Shown: positions 1-8,703 of the stretch, piece after piece | How positions within the stretch are numbered: position 1 is the stretch's first letter | Layout of the letters: each line of letters starts with the position of its first letter | Origin: CAZTDU01 sp050248795 | GTDB lineage: Bacteria > Pseudomonadota > Gammaproteobacteria > Burkholderiales > SG8-39 | Length of the DNA stretch: 64,000 bases | Direction of reading: 5' to 3' | NCBI GenBank assembly: GCA_050248795.1 | Contig: JBFWRS010000011.1 | Span: 1 to 64,000, forward strand | The notes under the pieces: generated by a model | Told to the model about the DNA's origin: nothing | Databases searched by the model: none | What the model saw: only the letters and a program-made list of their open reading frames with translations | Position numbers and translations under genes: made by a program

Positions 1-7
1 AGAGCCA

Positions 8-121
8 ATCTGGCGGCCACAGCAGCCTGGAACCACACCTTCCCATCCCGAACAGGACCGTGAAACGGGTTTGCGCCGATGATAGTGTGCATTCGTACGC
101 GAAAGTAGGTTACCGCCAGGC
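8..121 (+). rRNA. rrf: 5S ribosomal RNA
   Basis: Nearly the full 5S rRNA is visible. The 5' arm ctggcgg at 10-16 pairs with ccgccag at 113-119, closing the terminal helix. The internal segment cttcccatcccgaacagg and the late cgaaagtagg block are typical of betaproteobacterial 5S. It is the last gene of an rRNA operon whose 16S and 23S genes lie outside the window to the left. The exact 5' end is uncertain by a few bases. Confidence 0.95.
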
Positions 122-133
122 CATATGTAGACC

Positions 134-168
134 AAAAAGCCCCGAAGCCCTCGCTTCGGGGCTTTTTC
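134..168 (+). terminator. Rho-independent terminator of the rRNA operon
   Basis: A perfect 15-base inverted repeat reads aaaaagccccgaagc, a five-base loop, then gcttcggggcttttt, ending in a T run. It starts about 12 bases after the 5S gene. The flanking A and T tracts make it symmetrical, so it could also stop transcription arriving on the minus strand from the acyltransferase gene. Confidence 0.93.
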
Positions 169-187
169 GTTTCCGCGTGCTGCTGCC

Positions 188-1594
188 TTACACCATGTGC
201 GCGATGGAATTTGCGTAGTAGCGCAGCACGGGCATCTCCGCCGCGATCGTGCGGTACAGTCCGTCGTCAGCCGATACCAGCCGGCGCATGGTAAGCATGC
301 GCAAGCCGACGCTCAGCGCATAGTCAAGGTCCTTGCGCGGGATGTAGACGTGCGCCTTTGCTGCTCGAAAGTCGAGGAGCAGGGATTCCACCTCGGCCTT
401 CAGTTCGAGTTCGGACAGCGCGCGGTCGGGGTTGCGCACGAAGACGGTCGCCATCAGTGGTACCGGCACAACCGGAATGATTCCGCTGACCGCGTCCATC
501 AGATGCCTCCCCAGCGCGCCCATCTCTCGCCGGCGATCGTCCCCGGAGAGCTTCTGGAAATCGATGCCATGCTCCGCGCAGTAGCTTCGCATCGACACCG
601 GGGAGCCGAAGTTGACGCAGGCATAGCCGAAGCGATGCCATTCGCTCCTCATCAGCAAGCGGAAGTTGCGGATCAGGAAAGCGAGCGTGTTCGCGACTGC
701 TCTCGCGTATGCGGGCTTTCGCGAGTCGCTGTCCACGGACAAGAGAAGGCTACGATCCTCGAGTACGCGGTCGTAGTTGATTCCCAGCGGCACGAATACC
801 AGGTCGCGCTCTCCCTCAAGGCGGAATCCGCGCATCATGTAGTCGAGCACGCCCAGACGTGGCTCGCGAATGAGTCCGTCTCGCGTAAGGCCACCCTCCG
901 GGAATACGGCCTGCGGCACCCCGGCCTCCGTTGCCATGGCGACGTAGCGTTCAAGTACGCGGCGGTACAGGTCGTCCTTGGAATTGCGGCGAACGAAGTA
1001 CGCACCCATCGATCGGATCAGCCCCGAGAGTGGCCACAGGCGTGCCCACTCGCCTACTGCGTAGGACAGCGCGGCCTGGTCGGCGGCCAGGTATCCGGCG
1101 AGGATATAGTCCATGTTCGACCGGTGGTTCATGACGAAAACTACCGTCGCTTCCGGGTCGATGGCGGCCAGGCCTTCGGAATCCACGTACCCCAGGCGCA
1201 CCCGATAGAGGGCCTGCGCAACGCGTCGCCCGATCCAGTAGCCGATGCGAAAGTATAGATATGCGTTGAACGCTGGCACGATCTCGCGTGCGTACTGTTC
1301 GACCATCTGCAGCGTGATGGCCTCGGGAATCCCGCGCTTCAACGTGTACTCCTCGGCGGCCTGCATGACCTTGGGGTCGCCAAGAAGGCGATGGATCAAG
1401 ATCTGGCGGCGCGTCCGCTGAAAAGGGCGAATCCGGATGCGCAGCCGCTTGGAGACGTCGTCGATCACCTGGTTCGAAGGCCGGGTCACCAGCCATCGCA
1501 GCCCGGGCAGGACAGCGTGTTCCCAAGCCGCCCAGGCCGCCAGCGCGGTGAGCAGCAGGAGCACCCAGGCCGGTACGGGAACCGCTTCTGTCAT
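188..1594 (-). CDS. Glycerol-3-phosphate acyltransferase-like membrane protein (PlsB/PlsC superfamily)
   Basis: A 468-residue protein with one N-terminal membrane segment (about residues 9-25) and an acyltransferase domain. The HX4D motif NHRSNMDY lies at 156-163 and FPEGGLTRDG near 231; these are the catalytic and glycerol-phosphate-binding signatures of this superfamily. The likely role is acylation of glycerol-3-phosphate or lysophosphatidate at the inner membrane. It is much shorter than enterobacterial PlsB (about 800 residues), so the exact acceptor is not assigned. The start ATG overlaps the stop of the upstream transporter gene by four bases (ATGA), so it is the last gene of a four-gene minus-strand operon. 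Confidence 0.82.
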   Translation of the reverse strand: MTEAVPVPAWVLLLLTALAAWAAWEHAVLPGLRWLVTRPSNQVIDDVSKRLRIRIRPFQRTRRQILIHRLLGDPKVMQAAEEYTLKRGIPEAITLQMVEQYAREIVPAFNAYLYFRIGYWIGRRVAQALYRVRLGYVDSEGLAAIDPEATVVFVMNHRSNMDYILAGYLAADQAALSYAVGEWARLWPLSGLIRSMGAYFVRRNSKDDLYRRVLERYVAMATEAGVPQAVFPEGGLTRDGLIREPRLGVLDYMMRGFRLEGERDLVFVPLGINYDRVLEDRSLLLSVDSDSRKPAYARAVANTLAFLIRNFRLLMRSEWHRFGYACVNFGSPVSMRSYCAEHGIDFQKLSGDDRRREMGALGRHLMDAVSGIIPVVPVPLMATVFVRNPDRALSELELKAEVESLLLDFRAAKAHVYIPRKDLDYALSVGLRMLTMRRLVSADDGLYRTIAAEMPVLRYYANSIAHMV

Positions 1595-2469
1595 CCTCCT
1601 CCCCGGCGTTCACGATACAGCAGGTACAGGCCACTGCTGATCACGATCGCCGCGCCGAGCACGACAGCACCCGCGGGTACGTCGCCGAATACCAGGTAAC
1701 CGAACAGGACCATCCAGACGATCTGCTGGTAGAGGAACGGTCCCAGCACTGATGCAGGAGCGAATCGGTGCGCAATGGCCAGGAAGTAGTGTCCCAGCCC
1801 GCCGGCTACCCCGATGAGGCATGCCATTGTCCACTCCAGCGTGGTAGCTGGGGTCTGCCATACGGCGAACGCGAACGGCGCCATCACGATCACGGCTCCG
1901 AGCGCCGACAGGAACTGCGTCGCTTCCGGAGGATCGTGGGCCGCAAGCTTGCGCGTCATCAGATTGAAGAGCGCATAGAGCACGGCATTGATGAGCGCGA
2001 GCAGCAGCGCAGGATGGAAGCCCTGCGTTCCTGGTCGCAGGATCACGAGTATGCCGACGAAACCGATCGCAATGGCGGCCCAGCGCCCGGCATCGAGCCG
2101 TTCGCCCAGCAGCGGGCCGCTCATCAACGCGATCAGGATGGGTACGGTGAACTGTATCGCCCCGGTTTCGGCGAGCTGAAGGTACTGCAATGCCCAGAAG
2201 TTCAGCGCCGTCATCACCGGCATGAAAAGCGACCTGATCAACTGCAGGCCGGGTCGGCGCGTACGAACCAGATTCAGCCCGTGGCGCGGCGCCAGCAGTA
2301 CCGCGGCAAAGATCACGTGGCTGGCGAACCGCAGCCATACCACCTCGACCACGGGAAGCGTGCGGACGAGCCACTTGGCGCCGGCGTCGAGCAGCGCGAA
2401 GAACAGGAAGGTCGATGAGACGAGCCCGATGCCGATCAGCCGGTTGCGCGCGCTGTCGGCATGAAGCAT
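1591..2469 (-). CDS. DMT-family (EamA) transporter
   Basis: A 292-residue, very hydrophobic protein with about ten membrane helices arranged as two EamA repeats, ending in a short basic tail. Known family members export amino acids, metabolites or drugs; the substrate cannot be read from sequence. Its ATG shares one base with the stop of the upstream dehydrogenase (TGATG), and its own stop overlaps the acyltransferase start. Placement beside two tartrate/malate-type dehydrogenases suggests, as inference only, transport of a related hydroxy-acid or metabolite. Confidence 0.85.
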   Translation of the reverse strand: MLHADSARNRLIGIGLVSSTFLFFALLDAGAKWLVRTLPVVEVVWLRFASHVIFAAVLLAPRHGLNLVRTRRPGLQLIRSLFMPVMTALNFWALQYLQLAETGAIQFTVPILIALMSGPLLGERLDAGRWAAIAIGFVGILVILRPGTQGFHPALLLALINAVLYALFNLMTRKLAAHDPPEATQFLSALGAVIVMAPFAFAVWQTPATTLEWTMACLIGVAGGLGHYFLAIAHRFAPASVLGPFLYQQIVWMVLFGYLVFGDVPAGAVVLGAAIVISSGLYLLYRERRGGG

Positions 2470-3518
2470 CAGAGCGCCCGGATCAGCGCCCGCGTAACCG
2501 CTCCGGTGTCATGCACGCCGCCAAGATCCGGCGTGAACATCTGCTCGCCGGTGATCGATTCGATCGCCTTCATCAATCGTCCCGCGGCGGCTGCTTCCCC
2601 CAGGTGATCGAGCATCATCGACGCGGTCCAGAACGTCGCGATCGGGTTCGCGATTCCCTTGCCCGTGATGTCGAAGGCCGAACCGTGTATCGGTTCGAAC
2701 ATCGAAGGGAACTTGCGCTCGGGATTCAGGTTCGCGGTCGGAGCGATGCCCAGAGATCCGGACAGCGCGGCTGCCAGATCGGACAGTATGTCCGCGTGCA
2801 GGTTGCTGGCAACGATGGTGTCGAGGCGCTCCGGCTTGAGGGTCATCGTCGTCGTGATCGCGTCCACCAGCTCCCGGTTGGTCTTCACGTCCGGGTAGTC
2901 CCTGGCGACCTCGTGGAAGATCTCGTCCCACATCACCATGCCGTGACGCTGCGCGTTCGATTTCGTCACCAGCGTCAGGTGCTTGCGCGGGCGCTTCCTG
3001 GCCAGCTCGAACGCAAAGCGGTGAATGCGTTCGACACCCTTGCGGGTGAACACGGACGTTTCGGTCGCCACCTCCTCGGGCAGCCCCCGATGCACGCGCC
3101 CGCCGGAACCGGAATACTCGCCCTCGGAGTTCTCGCGGATGATCACCCAGTCGATTCCTGCGCTGCGCACCAGCGGGCTGGACACGCCAGGAAGGACGCG
3201 CGTGGGGCGCACGTTGGCGTACTGGTCGAAGCCCTGGCAGATCGGCAGGCGCAGCCCCCACAGCGATATGTGGTCGGGGACGTCCGGCGATCCCACCGCG
3301 CCGAAGAAGATGGCATCGAACTTCTTCAGCGCCTCGAGTCCGCCCTCTGGAATGTAAGCGCCGGTCTTCAGGAAGCGGGCGGAGTTCCAGTCAAAGTGCT
3401 CGAAGGACAGCCCGAAACCGGCCTTTGTCGCGAGTGCGTCGAGTACCTCGATGCCTGCGGGGATCACCTCGTTGCCGATTCCGTCGCCGGGAATCGCAGC
3501 AATACGATACGTCTTCAC
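2469..3518 (-). CDS. Tartrate/D-malate dehydrogenase-family protein, paralogue 2
   Basis: A 349-residue member of the isocitrate/isopropylmalate dehydrogenase superfamily, starting RIAAIPGDGIGNEVIPAG. It shows ENSEGEYSGSGGR, TKSN and the NAD-site GSAFDITGKGIANPIA. The GTG at 3518 is preferred over an upstream ATG because it begins one base after the stop of the neighbouring paralogue and gives family length. Expected chemistry is NAD-dependent oxidative decarboxylation of a 2-hydroxydiacid. Its early substrate region differs from paralogue 1 (HFDWNSARF against EFPWSCDWY), so the two may not share a substrate. Confidence 0.85.
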   Translation of the reverse strand: MKTYRIAAIPGDGIGNEVIPAGIEVLDALATKAGFGLSFEHFDWNSARFLKTGAYIPEGGLEALKKFDAIFFGAVGSPDVPDHISLWGLRLPICQGFDQYANVRPTRVLPGVSSPLVRSAGIDWVIIRENSEGEYSGSGGRVHRGLPEEVATETSVFTRKGVERIHRFAFELARKRPRKHLTLVTKSNAQRHGMVMWDEIFHEVARDYPDVKTNRELVDAITTTMTLKPERLDTIVASNLHADILSDLAAALSGSLGIAPTANLNPERKFPSMFEPIHGSAFDITGKGIANPIATFWTASMMLDHLGEAAAAGRLMKAIESITGEQMFTPDLGGVHDTGAVTRALIRAL

Positions 3519-3519
3519 T

Positions 3520-4599
3520 TCAGGCTGCTTTCTTCCGCTGCCCGCGCAGGGCATCCGCAATTGCAGTCCCGACTTCGCCGGTACTTGCCGTGCCTCCCAT
3601 GTCCCTGGTGCGAGGGCCATCCACTATGACCCGTTCGATGGCTTTTACCACTTCGGCCGCCGCGTCAGCATGGCCCAGGTGCTCGAGCATCAGTGCCCCG
3701 GACCACACGGCCGCGATCGGATTGGCAATCCCCTGGCCCGCGATGTCCGGAGCAGAGCCGTGCACCGGCTCGAAGATCGACGGAAACTCACGTGTTGGGT
3801 TGATGTTGCCTGAGGCTGCGATTCCGATGGTGCCTGCGGTCGCCGGCCCGAGGTCCGAGAGGATGTCGCCGAACAGGTTTGATGCGACGATGACGTCGAA
3901 CCGATCCGGATTCAGCACCATCTGGATGGTGAGACCATCAACGTGGTACTGATCGGAGCGGACGCCGGGGTAGCTTTTCTTCATTTCCGCAAAACGCTCG
4001 TCCCAGTAAGGCATGGTGATCGATATGCCGTTCGACTTCGTGCATGAGGTGACGTGCTTCTTGCGCGTTGTCGCGAGTTCGAACGCATACTTCATGATGC
4101 GGTCGACTCCCTTGCGGGAAAATACCGCCTGCTGCGTCACGATCTCGCGCTCGGTACCTTCGAAGATGCGTCCGCCGACGTTGCCATATTCGCCCTCGGT
4201 GTTCTCCCGAACCACCATGTAGTCAATGTCGCCGGGCTTGCGACCCGCGAGCGGACTGGGTACGCCCTCGAACAGGCGCACCGGACGCAGGTTGACGTAC
4301 AGGTCGAACCAGCGCCGGAAGTTGATCAGCAGTCCCCAGGCGGATACGTGGTCCGCGACGATGGCAGGATTCCCCACGGCGCCGAAATAGATCGCATCGA
4401 ACTTCCGCAGGATCTCCGGCGCATCCTGCGGACACATCCGGCCGTGCGTCTTGTACCAGTCGCAGCTCCATGGAAACTCCTGCCATGCAAACTTGATGTC
4501 ATGCCTTGCGCCTACTGCCTCGAGGGCGCGTACGCCTTCAGGGATGACTTCGCGGCCGATGCCGTCGCCGGGAATGACGGCGATCTTGTATTCCTTCAT
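3520..4599 (-). CDS. ttuC: Tartrate dehydrogenase/decarboxylase (TtuC-type)
   Basis: A 359-residue NAD-dependent dehydrogenase. It begins KIAVIPGDGIGREVIPEG and carries the TtuC-like stretch KFDAIYFGAVGNP, RENTEGEYGNVGGR and CTKSNGISITMPYWDE. The family oxidises tartrate, D-malate or related diacids with Mg2+ or Mn2+. It heads the operon, with a start supported by GGAGAGA about six bases upstream and a TAAAAT -10 candidate at 4643-4648 (minus strand). A second copy of the family follows immediately. TtuC and DmlA are hard to separate by sequence, so D-malate is an equally possible substrate. Confidence 0.88.
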   Translation of the reverse strand: MKEYKIAVIPGDGIGREVIPEGVRALEAVGARHDIKFAWQEFPWSCDWYKTHGRMCPQDAPEILRKFDAIYFGAVGNPAIVADHVSAWGLLINFRRWFDLYVNLRPVRLFEGVPSPLAGRKPGDIDYMVVRENTEGEYGNVGGRIFEGTEREIVTQQAVFSRKGVDRIMKYAFELATTRKKHVTSCTKSNGISITMPYWDERFAEMKKSYPGVRSDQYHVDGLTIQMVLNPDRFDVIVASNLFGDILSDLGPATAGTIGIAASGNINPTREFPSIFEPVHGSAPDIAGQGIANPIAAVWSGALMLEHLGHADAAAEVVKAIERVIVDGPRTRDMGGTASTGEVGTAIADALRGQRKKAA

Positions 4600-4656
4600 G
4601 GGTCTCTCCGGAGATGTTGAGTGAGGCGAGTACGGCTGCTCAATTTTACCAGCCGC

Positions 4657-4662
4657 TACAAT
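4657..4662 (+). promoter_or_regulatory. -10 element TACAAT of tsaB, leaderless-type spacing
   Basis: TACAAT lies six bases before the tsaB ATG at 4669, so the predicted transcription start falls on or next to the start codon. No ribosome-binding site fits in that space. The -10 of the divergent ttuC operon lies a few bases to the left. Confidence 0.55.
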
Positions 4663-4668
4663 ATCGCG

Positions 4669-5364
4669 ATGAGATTCGCCGCACTCGAGACCTCTGCAGA
4701 ATGGTGTTCTGTCGCGCTATGGTGCGATGGAGAGATCTCGGCGATCGAAAGCCGGGCGCCGACCAGCCATGGGGAAGTGGTGCTGCCGATGCTGGGGCGC
4801 CTGCTTGCAGCGGCAGGCTTGACGTCTGCGGAACTCCAGGGCATCGCCTTCGGCGCCGGGCCGGGCGCATTCACCGGGTTGCGCATTGCCTGTGGCCTGG
4901 CGCAGGGGATGGCGTGGGGGAGGGAACTGCCGGTTCTGGGCGTCTCAACGCTGGAGGCACTCGCCGAGGACTCAGGTGCGGCGAAGGTGATCGCATGTGT
5001 CGATGCGCGGATGCGCGAAGTGTACTATGCCGCGCTGTCGCGTCAGGCCGGGGCGCCCGGCGAAGGCGTATGGCACGAGATTGTCGCGCCGCTGTGCGCT
5101 TCTCCGGGCGACGTGCCTCCACCCGAAGGCGGCGACTGGGTGGGTTGCGGTAGTGGATTCGCGGTCTACGGTGCGTCTCTGGGGAGCGCGTTGACAGGTC
5201 ATCTGCGTGGTGTCGACGTCAATGCGAGGGCTAGCGCGGTGGCAGTCGCCCGGCTCGCCGCGCCGCGCCTTGCCATCGGGCAAGGCGTTGATGCAGCGCA
5301 GGCGCTGCCAGTCTACGTGCGCGACAAGGTTGCATATACCGAGCAGGAGCGGGCAGGGCGATGA
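4669..5364 (+). CDS. tsaB: tRNA threonylcarbamoyladenosine biosynthesis protein TsaB
   Basis: A 231-residue ASKHA-fold protein. The N-terminus FAALETSAEWCSVALW and the motif GAGPGAFTGLRIACGLAQGM around residue 65-84 are the TsaB signatures. TsaB is the partner that activates TsaD in the TsaBDE complex making t6A37 on ANN-decoding tRNAs. The ATG at 4669 is chosen over an upstream in-frame GTG at 4621 because it gives the canonical N-terminus and sits just after a -10 box. The stop overlaps the rimI start by four bases; tsaB-rimI coupling is common in proteobacteria. Confidence 0.95.
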   Translation: MRFAALETSAEWCSVALWCDGEISAIESRAPTSHGEVVLPMLGRLLAAAGLTSAELQGIAFGAGPGAFTGLRIACGLAQGMAWGRELPVLGVSTLEALAEDSGAAKVIACVDARMREVYYAALSRQAGAPGEGVWHEIVAPLCASPGDVPPPEGGDWVGCGSGFAVYGASLGSALTGHLRGVDVNARASAVAVARLAAPRLAIGQGVDAAQALPVYVRDKVAYTEQERAGR

Positions 5365-5822
5365 GTGCCGTGTTGCGGGATGTCCCCAGGCCGGGAAGCA
5401 TGACTGACGCCGACCTCGCGGACGTGCTGGTGATCGAGAGGGCCGTCTATACGCATCCATGGAGCCAGGGAAACTTCGCCGATTCTCTCCGCGCGGGGTA
5501 CGAGTGCAGGACGCTGCGAGTCGCCGGCATGCTCGCGGGGTACTTCATCCTCGCAGTTGCCGCAGGTGAGGCGCATCTGCTCAACCTTTCGGTCGCGCCC
5601 GCGCAGCAGCGGCATGGTTACGGCACCGCGCTCCTGCGCGAAGGGATCAGCATCGCGCGCAGCCACGGTGCGAAGAGCATCTTTCTGGAGGTGCGGCCCG
5701 GAAATGCCGTCGCGCAAGCTCTTTACGCACGGTTCGACTTCCGGCAGATCGCGGTTCGGCGCGATTACTATCCCGTGGCCGGGGGCCGCGAGGACGCGTA
5801 CGTTTATAGGCTGGACCTGTGA
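5361..5822 (+). CDS. rimI: Ribosomal-protein-S18-alanine N-acetyltransferase RimI
   Basis: A 153-residue GNAT-fold acetyltransferase. It has the early DVLVIERAVYTHPWSQGNF block typical of RimI, the acetyl-CoA loop APAQQRHGYGTALL and the late LEVRPGNAVAQALY segment. The known role is acetylation of the N-terminal alanine of ribosomal protein S18 after Met removal. It overlaps tsaB (ATGA) upstream and the glycosylase gene (GTGA) downstream, so the three genes are probably co-translated. Confidence 0.93.
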   Translation: MSAVLRDVPRPGSMTDADLADVLVIERAVYTHPWSQGNFADSLRAGYECRTLRVAGMLAGYFILAVAAGEAHLLNLSVAPAQQRHGYGTALLREGISIARSHGAKSIFLEVRPGNAVAQALYARFDFRQIAVRRDYYPVAGGREDAYVYRLDL

Positions 5823-6535
5823 GCCGGCGCGACGATCTGCTTGCCGAGATGGGGCTTGCGCCGGTCTGGCGGCTGCGCAACTCGGACCCGCGACAATCTG
5901 GGCCCGGGTCTATCCAGGAGTTGCGCACAGACGCCGCCGGGCAGGAGGCACAGATGCCTTCATCGCGGAGCGAGCGCATCCGACGAATGGATTGGCCGGA
6001 ACTGAAGGCGGCCGTTGCAGGCTGCAAGGCCTGCAAGTTGCGCGCGGGATGCACGCAGACCGTGTTCGGCACCGGTGACGAGCAGGCCGATCTGCTGCTG
6101 GTCGGCGAGGCGCCGGGCGCCGAGGAGGACAGGCTGGGCGAGCCCTTCGTCGGGCAGGCCGGCCGTCTTCTGGACAATATGCTGGCCGCGCTCGGCATGA
6201 CGCGCGGCCATGACGTCTACATCGCAAATGTCCTTAAGTGCCGTCCGCCCGGAAATCGAAATCCGGAGCCCGAGGAAGTCGCGATGTGCTCTCCGCACCT
6301 GACGCGGCAGATCGAGCTGATTCAACCGAAGCTGATCCTTGCCATGGGCCGGTTCGCCGTGCAGACGCTGCTGGGAACCGACGCAAGCATCGCAAGCCTG
6401 AGGGGGCAGCTGCACAGTTACCAGCGTGTGCCGCTGGTCGTGACCTATCATCCGGCGTACCTGCTGCGCAGTCTGCCGGACAAGTCCAAGGCATGGGCGG
6501 ACCTGGTGTTTGCGCGCCGCGCGCTGGTCGCCTAG
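5819..6535 (+). CDS. Family-4 (iron-sulfur) uracil-DNA glycosylase
   Basis: A 238-residue protein. The [4Fe-4S] ligands are C69, C72, C141 and C157. Motif GEAPGAEEDRLGEPFVGQAG (97-116) and the catalytic-loop TYHPAYLLRS with H211 define family-4 UDG. It removes uracil from deaminated DNA to start base-excision repair. About 55 N-terminal residues precede the core, a linker common in betaproteobacterial members. The start GTG overlaps the rimI stop. Confidence 0.92.
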   Translation: MSRRDDLLAEMGLAPVWRLRNSDPRQSGPGSIQELRTDAAGQEAQMPSSRSERIRRMDWPELKAAVAGCKACKLRAGCTQTVFGTGDEQADLLLVGEAPGAEEDRLGEPFVGQAGRLLDNMLAALGMTRGHDVYIANVLKCRPPGNRNPEPEEVAMCSPHLTRQIELIQPKLILAMGRFAVQTLLGTDASIASLRGQLHSYQRVPLVVTYHPAYLLRSLPDKSKAWADLVFARRALVA

Positions 6536-6573
6536 GCTAGTATGGGCGGCTCCCGGTAACGCAGAGCAAACCC

Positions 6574-7230
6574 TTGAAGCCATCGAACTACCAACTCGAG
6601 GAGACGATATATCTCGCCGGGGAAGCCCTGCGTGTCGCTGGCATCGCCCGGCTCGAGCTTGCCGATGGCTCCCTGGCGATTCGCTACCTGCTGGTGGATG
6701 CCGGCGGCGCGGCACAGATCCTCGAAGAGCGCGGCGGGCAATACGCAGTGTTGAAACAGTTCTCGCCTTCCGCGGCCCCCGAGCCCAGCGGCAACGAGTT
6801 GTCGGTGATGGGGGTGCGTTATGTGTTGCGCGGGGTCGACAAGCTGAACGTGCTCGGCACCCTTGGCGCACCTGTTGGCGCAGCCCCCCCCGCAGGCTTG
6901 CTGCTGTCAGGGCGGTTCGAAGGCGAGACGGCGCTGATACTGCGCGAGTTCGCGCCAGGCGGCACTGCGGTGCAGAGCTTTTACACGGTGAAGCGGCTGG
7001 CTGCAGGCGAACTGCTCGATTCACGGCAGCACGCGGAAGCGATGCAGACGCAGCTGGCGAGCGTGCAGCGCCAGGCTGCCGCACAGGCCGAAAGCGGGGA
7101 TGCAGGCGGGTGGGTCGTGCGCATTGGCGCCGCCATCGTCGCGGTGCTCGTCGCGGTGCTGCTTGCCTATGCCTGCACTGCGGAGAAGCGCCTCTCTTCC
7201 GCCGGACCCCTGCATTCCATCCACGGGTAG
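6574..7230 (+). CDS. Conserved unknown protein with C-terminal membrane anchor (possibly DUF4178-like)
   Basis: A 218-residue protein starting at TTG. The first about 145 residues are predicted soluble beta-rich sequence (YQLEETIYLAGEALRVAGIA), followed by a Gln/Ala-rich linker and a single membrane helix near residues 181-203, then a short tail. The N-terminal pattern resembles DUF4178 proteins, but this is from memory and weak. The ribosome-binding site is poor, so the start is uncertain. It follows the glycosylase by 38 bases and converges on lplT. No function is assigned. Confidence 0.6.
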   Translation: MKPSNYQLEETIYLAGEALRVAGIARLELADGSLAIRYLLVDAGGAAQILEERGGQYAVLKQFSPSAAPEPSGNELSVMGVRYVLRGVDKLNVLGTLGAPVGAAPPAGLLLSGRFEGETALILREFAPGGTAVQSFYTVKRLAAGELLDSRQHAEAMQTQLASVQRQAAAQAESGDAGGWVVRIGAAIVAVLVAVLLAYACTAEKRLSSAGPLHSIHG

Positions 7231-7244
7231 CAGGGCGCCGGCTG

Positions 7245-8522
7245 CTAGTGTTTCTCCGAGCGCGCGATTTCCAGCAGCGCCTCGATCTCGTCGTGATGCA
7301 CCCGCCTGTTGCGCTCGTACCAGATCTTTACCGCAGTCATGGTGCCGGCGACGAAGGTGCCGAAGATCGCGATCACCCAGTAGATCGACAATCCTGCACC
7401 CAGCAGAACTGAATAGATCGCGATCATGGCCAGAATCGAGGCGTTCTCGTTGAAGTTCTGCACCGCGATCGAGCGGCCAGCGCCCATCAGGTTGTGCCCC
7501 CGGTGCTGCAGCAGCGCGTTCATCGGCACGACGAAGAAACCCGCGAGCACGCCGATGAGCACGATCAGCGGTAGCGCGGTCCACAGGCTGTCGACCACGT
7601 TCATCAGGATCACCACCAGACCCATCGCGATGCCGAGAGGAATAACGGACACTGCCCGATCCAGGCGAACGGTCATCGATGCGGCGACGGCCCCAATGGC
7701 GATGCCGAGCGCGCACACGCCTTGCAGGATCGAAGCCTGCGAAAGATTGTAGCCGAGCGCCTCTCGCGACCATTCGATGACGATGAACTGCAGCGTCGCG
7801 CCTGCTCCCCAGAACAGCGTCGTCACCGCGAGCGAGATCTGGCCGAGCTTGTCGCGCCAGAGGCTGGTGACACAGAACGCGAAGTCCCTGAGCGTGTCCA
7901 GAGGATGCGCGGGCAGCTTCTTTATCGGTGCCCCGGTCTTGGGGATGTAGAGATTGAAGATCGCTGCCGCCACGTAGATGAAGATGATCACCGCGACCGC
8001 TGCCTCAGGGGCAGTACTGATCCCGGTGTCCACGAGCGGAAAATTGATCGCCAGCAGGTGATGGGCTACGCGGTCGTGAATCAGCACGCCGCCCAGCACC
8101 GTACCGAGAATTATCGAACTCACGGTAAGTCCCTCGATCCAGCCGTTGGCGAGCACCAGCTTGGTCGGCGGCAGGTATTCGGTCAGGATGCCGTACTTGG
8201 CAGGCGAGTAGGCTGCCGCGCCCAGTCCGACCAGCGCGTACGCAGCCAGCGGATTCGCCTCGAACATCATCAGCGCGCAACCGGCGACCTTTATCGAATT
8301 CGCGATGAACATCACATGACCCTTGGGCAGGCGGTCGGCGAACGCGCCGACGTAGGGCGCCAGCACCACGTACGAGATGACGAAGAAGAACTTGAGGTAG
8401 GGCGTGAGCCATGCGGGGGAGTCGCCCAGCATCAGGATCGCGATGGCCGCCACCAGCAGCGCATTGTCGGCAAGCGACGAGAAGAACTGCGCCGCCATGA
8501 TGATGTAGAAGCCGGCGCTCAT
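7245..8522 (-). CDS. lplT: Lysophospholipid transporter LplT
   Basis: A 425-residue MFS-type carrier with about twelve helices. It begins with the LplT-typical segment FYIIMAAQFFSSLADNALL and includes KFFFVISYVVLAPYVGAFAD and RSIAVQNFNENASILAMI. LplT flips lysophospholipids inward so they can be re-acylated. In enterobacteria it sits beside aas; no aas is seen here, and the acyltransferase-like gene at 188 is not adjacent. A TATAAA -10 candidate at 8532-8537 (minus strand) lies nine bases before the ATG. Confidence 0.93.
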   Translation of the reverse strand: MSAGFYIIMAAQFFSSLADNALLVAAIAILMLGDSPAWLTPYLKFFFVISYVVLAPYVGAFADRLPKGHVMFIANSIKVAGCALMMFEANPLAAYALVGLGAAAYSPAKYGILTEYLPPTKLVLANGWIEGLTVSSIILGTVLGGVLIHDRVAHHLLAINFPLVDTGISTAPEAAVAVIIFIYVAAAIFNLYIPKTGAPIKKLPAHPLDTLRDFAFCVTSLWRDKLGQISLAVTTLFWGAGATLQFIVIEWSREALGYNLSQASILQGVCALGIAIGAVAASMTVRLDRAVSVIPLGIAMGLVVILMNVVDSLWTALPLIVLIGVLAGFFVVPMNALLQHRGHNLMGAGRSIAVQNFNENASILAMIAIYSVLLGAGLSIYWVIAIFGTFVAGTMTAVKIWYERNRRVHHDEIEALLEIARSEKH

Positions 8523-8703
8523 GGGCCGCGCTTTATAGCACGGAAGCGAGGCGCGAAGATTCCGGCGCGGGGCTGAGCTCGCGCCATACTTGAGAACCTG
8601 GCCTTGATGGCATCAGGGAGGAACGCCAGGCGGGCGTCCACTGGTCGGGGGGGCGCGGATTATGCTTCAATAAGCGCCTGTTCAACCGGGATTTATAGCG
8701 CAT

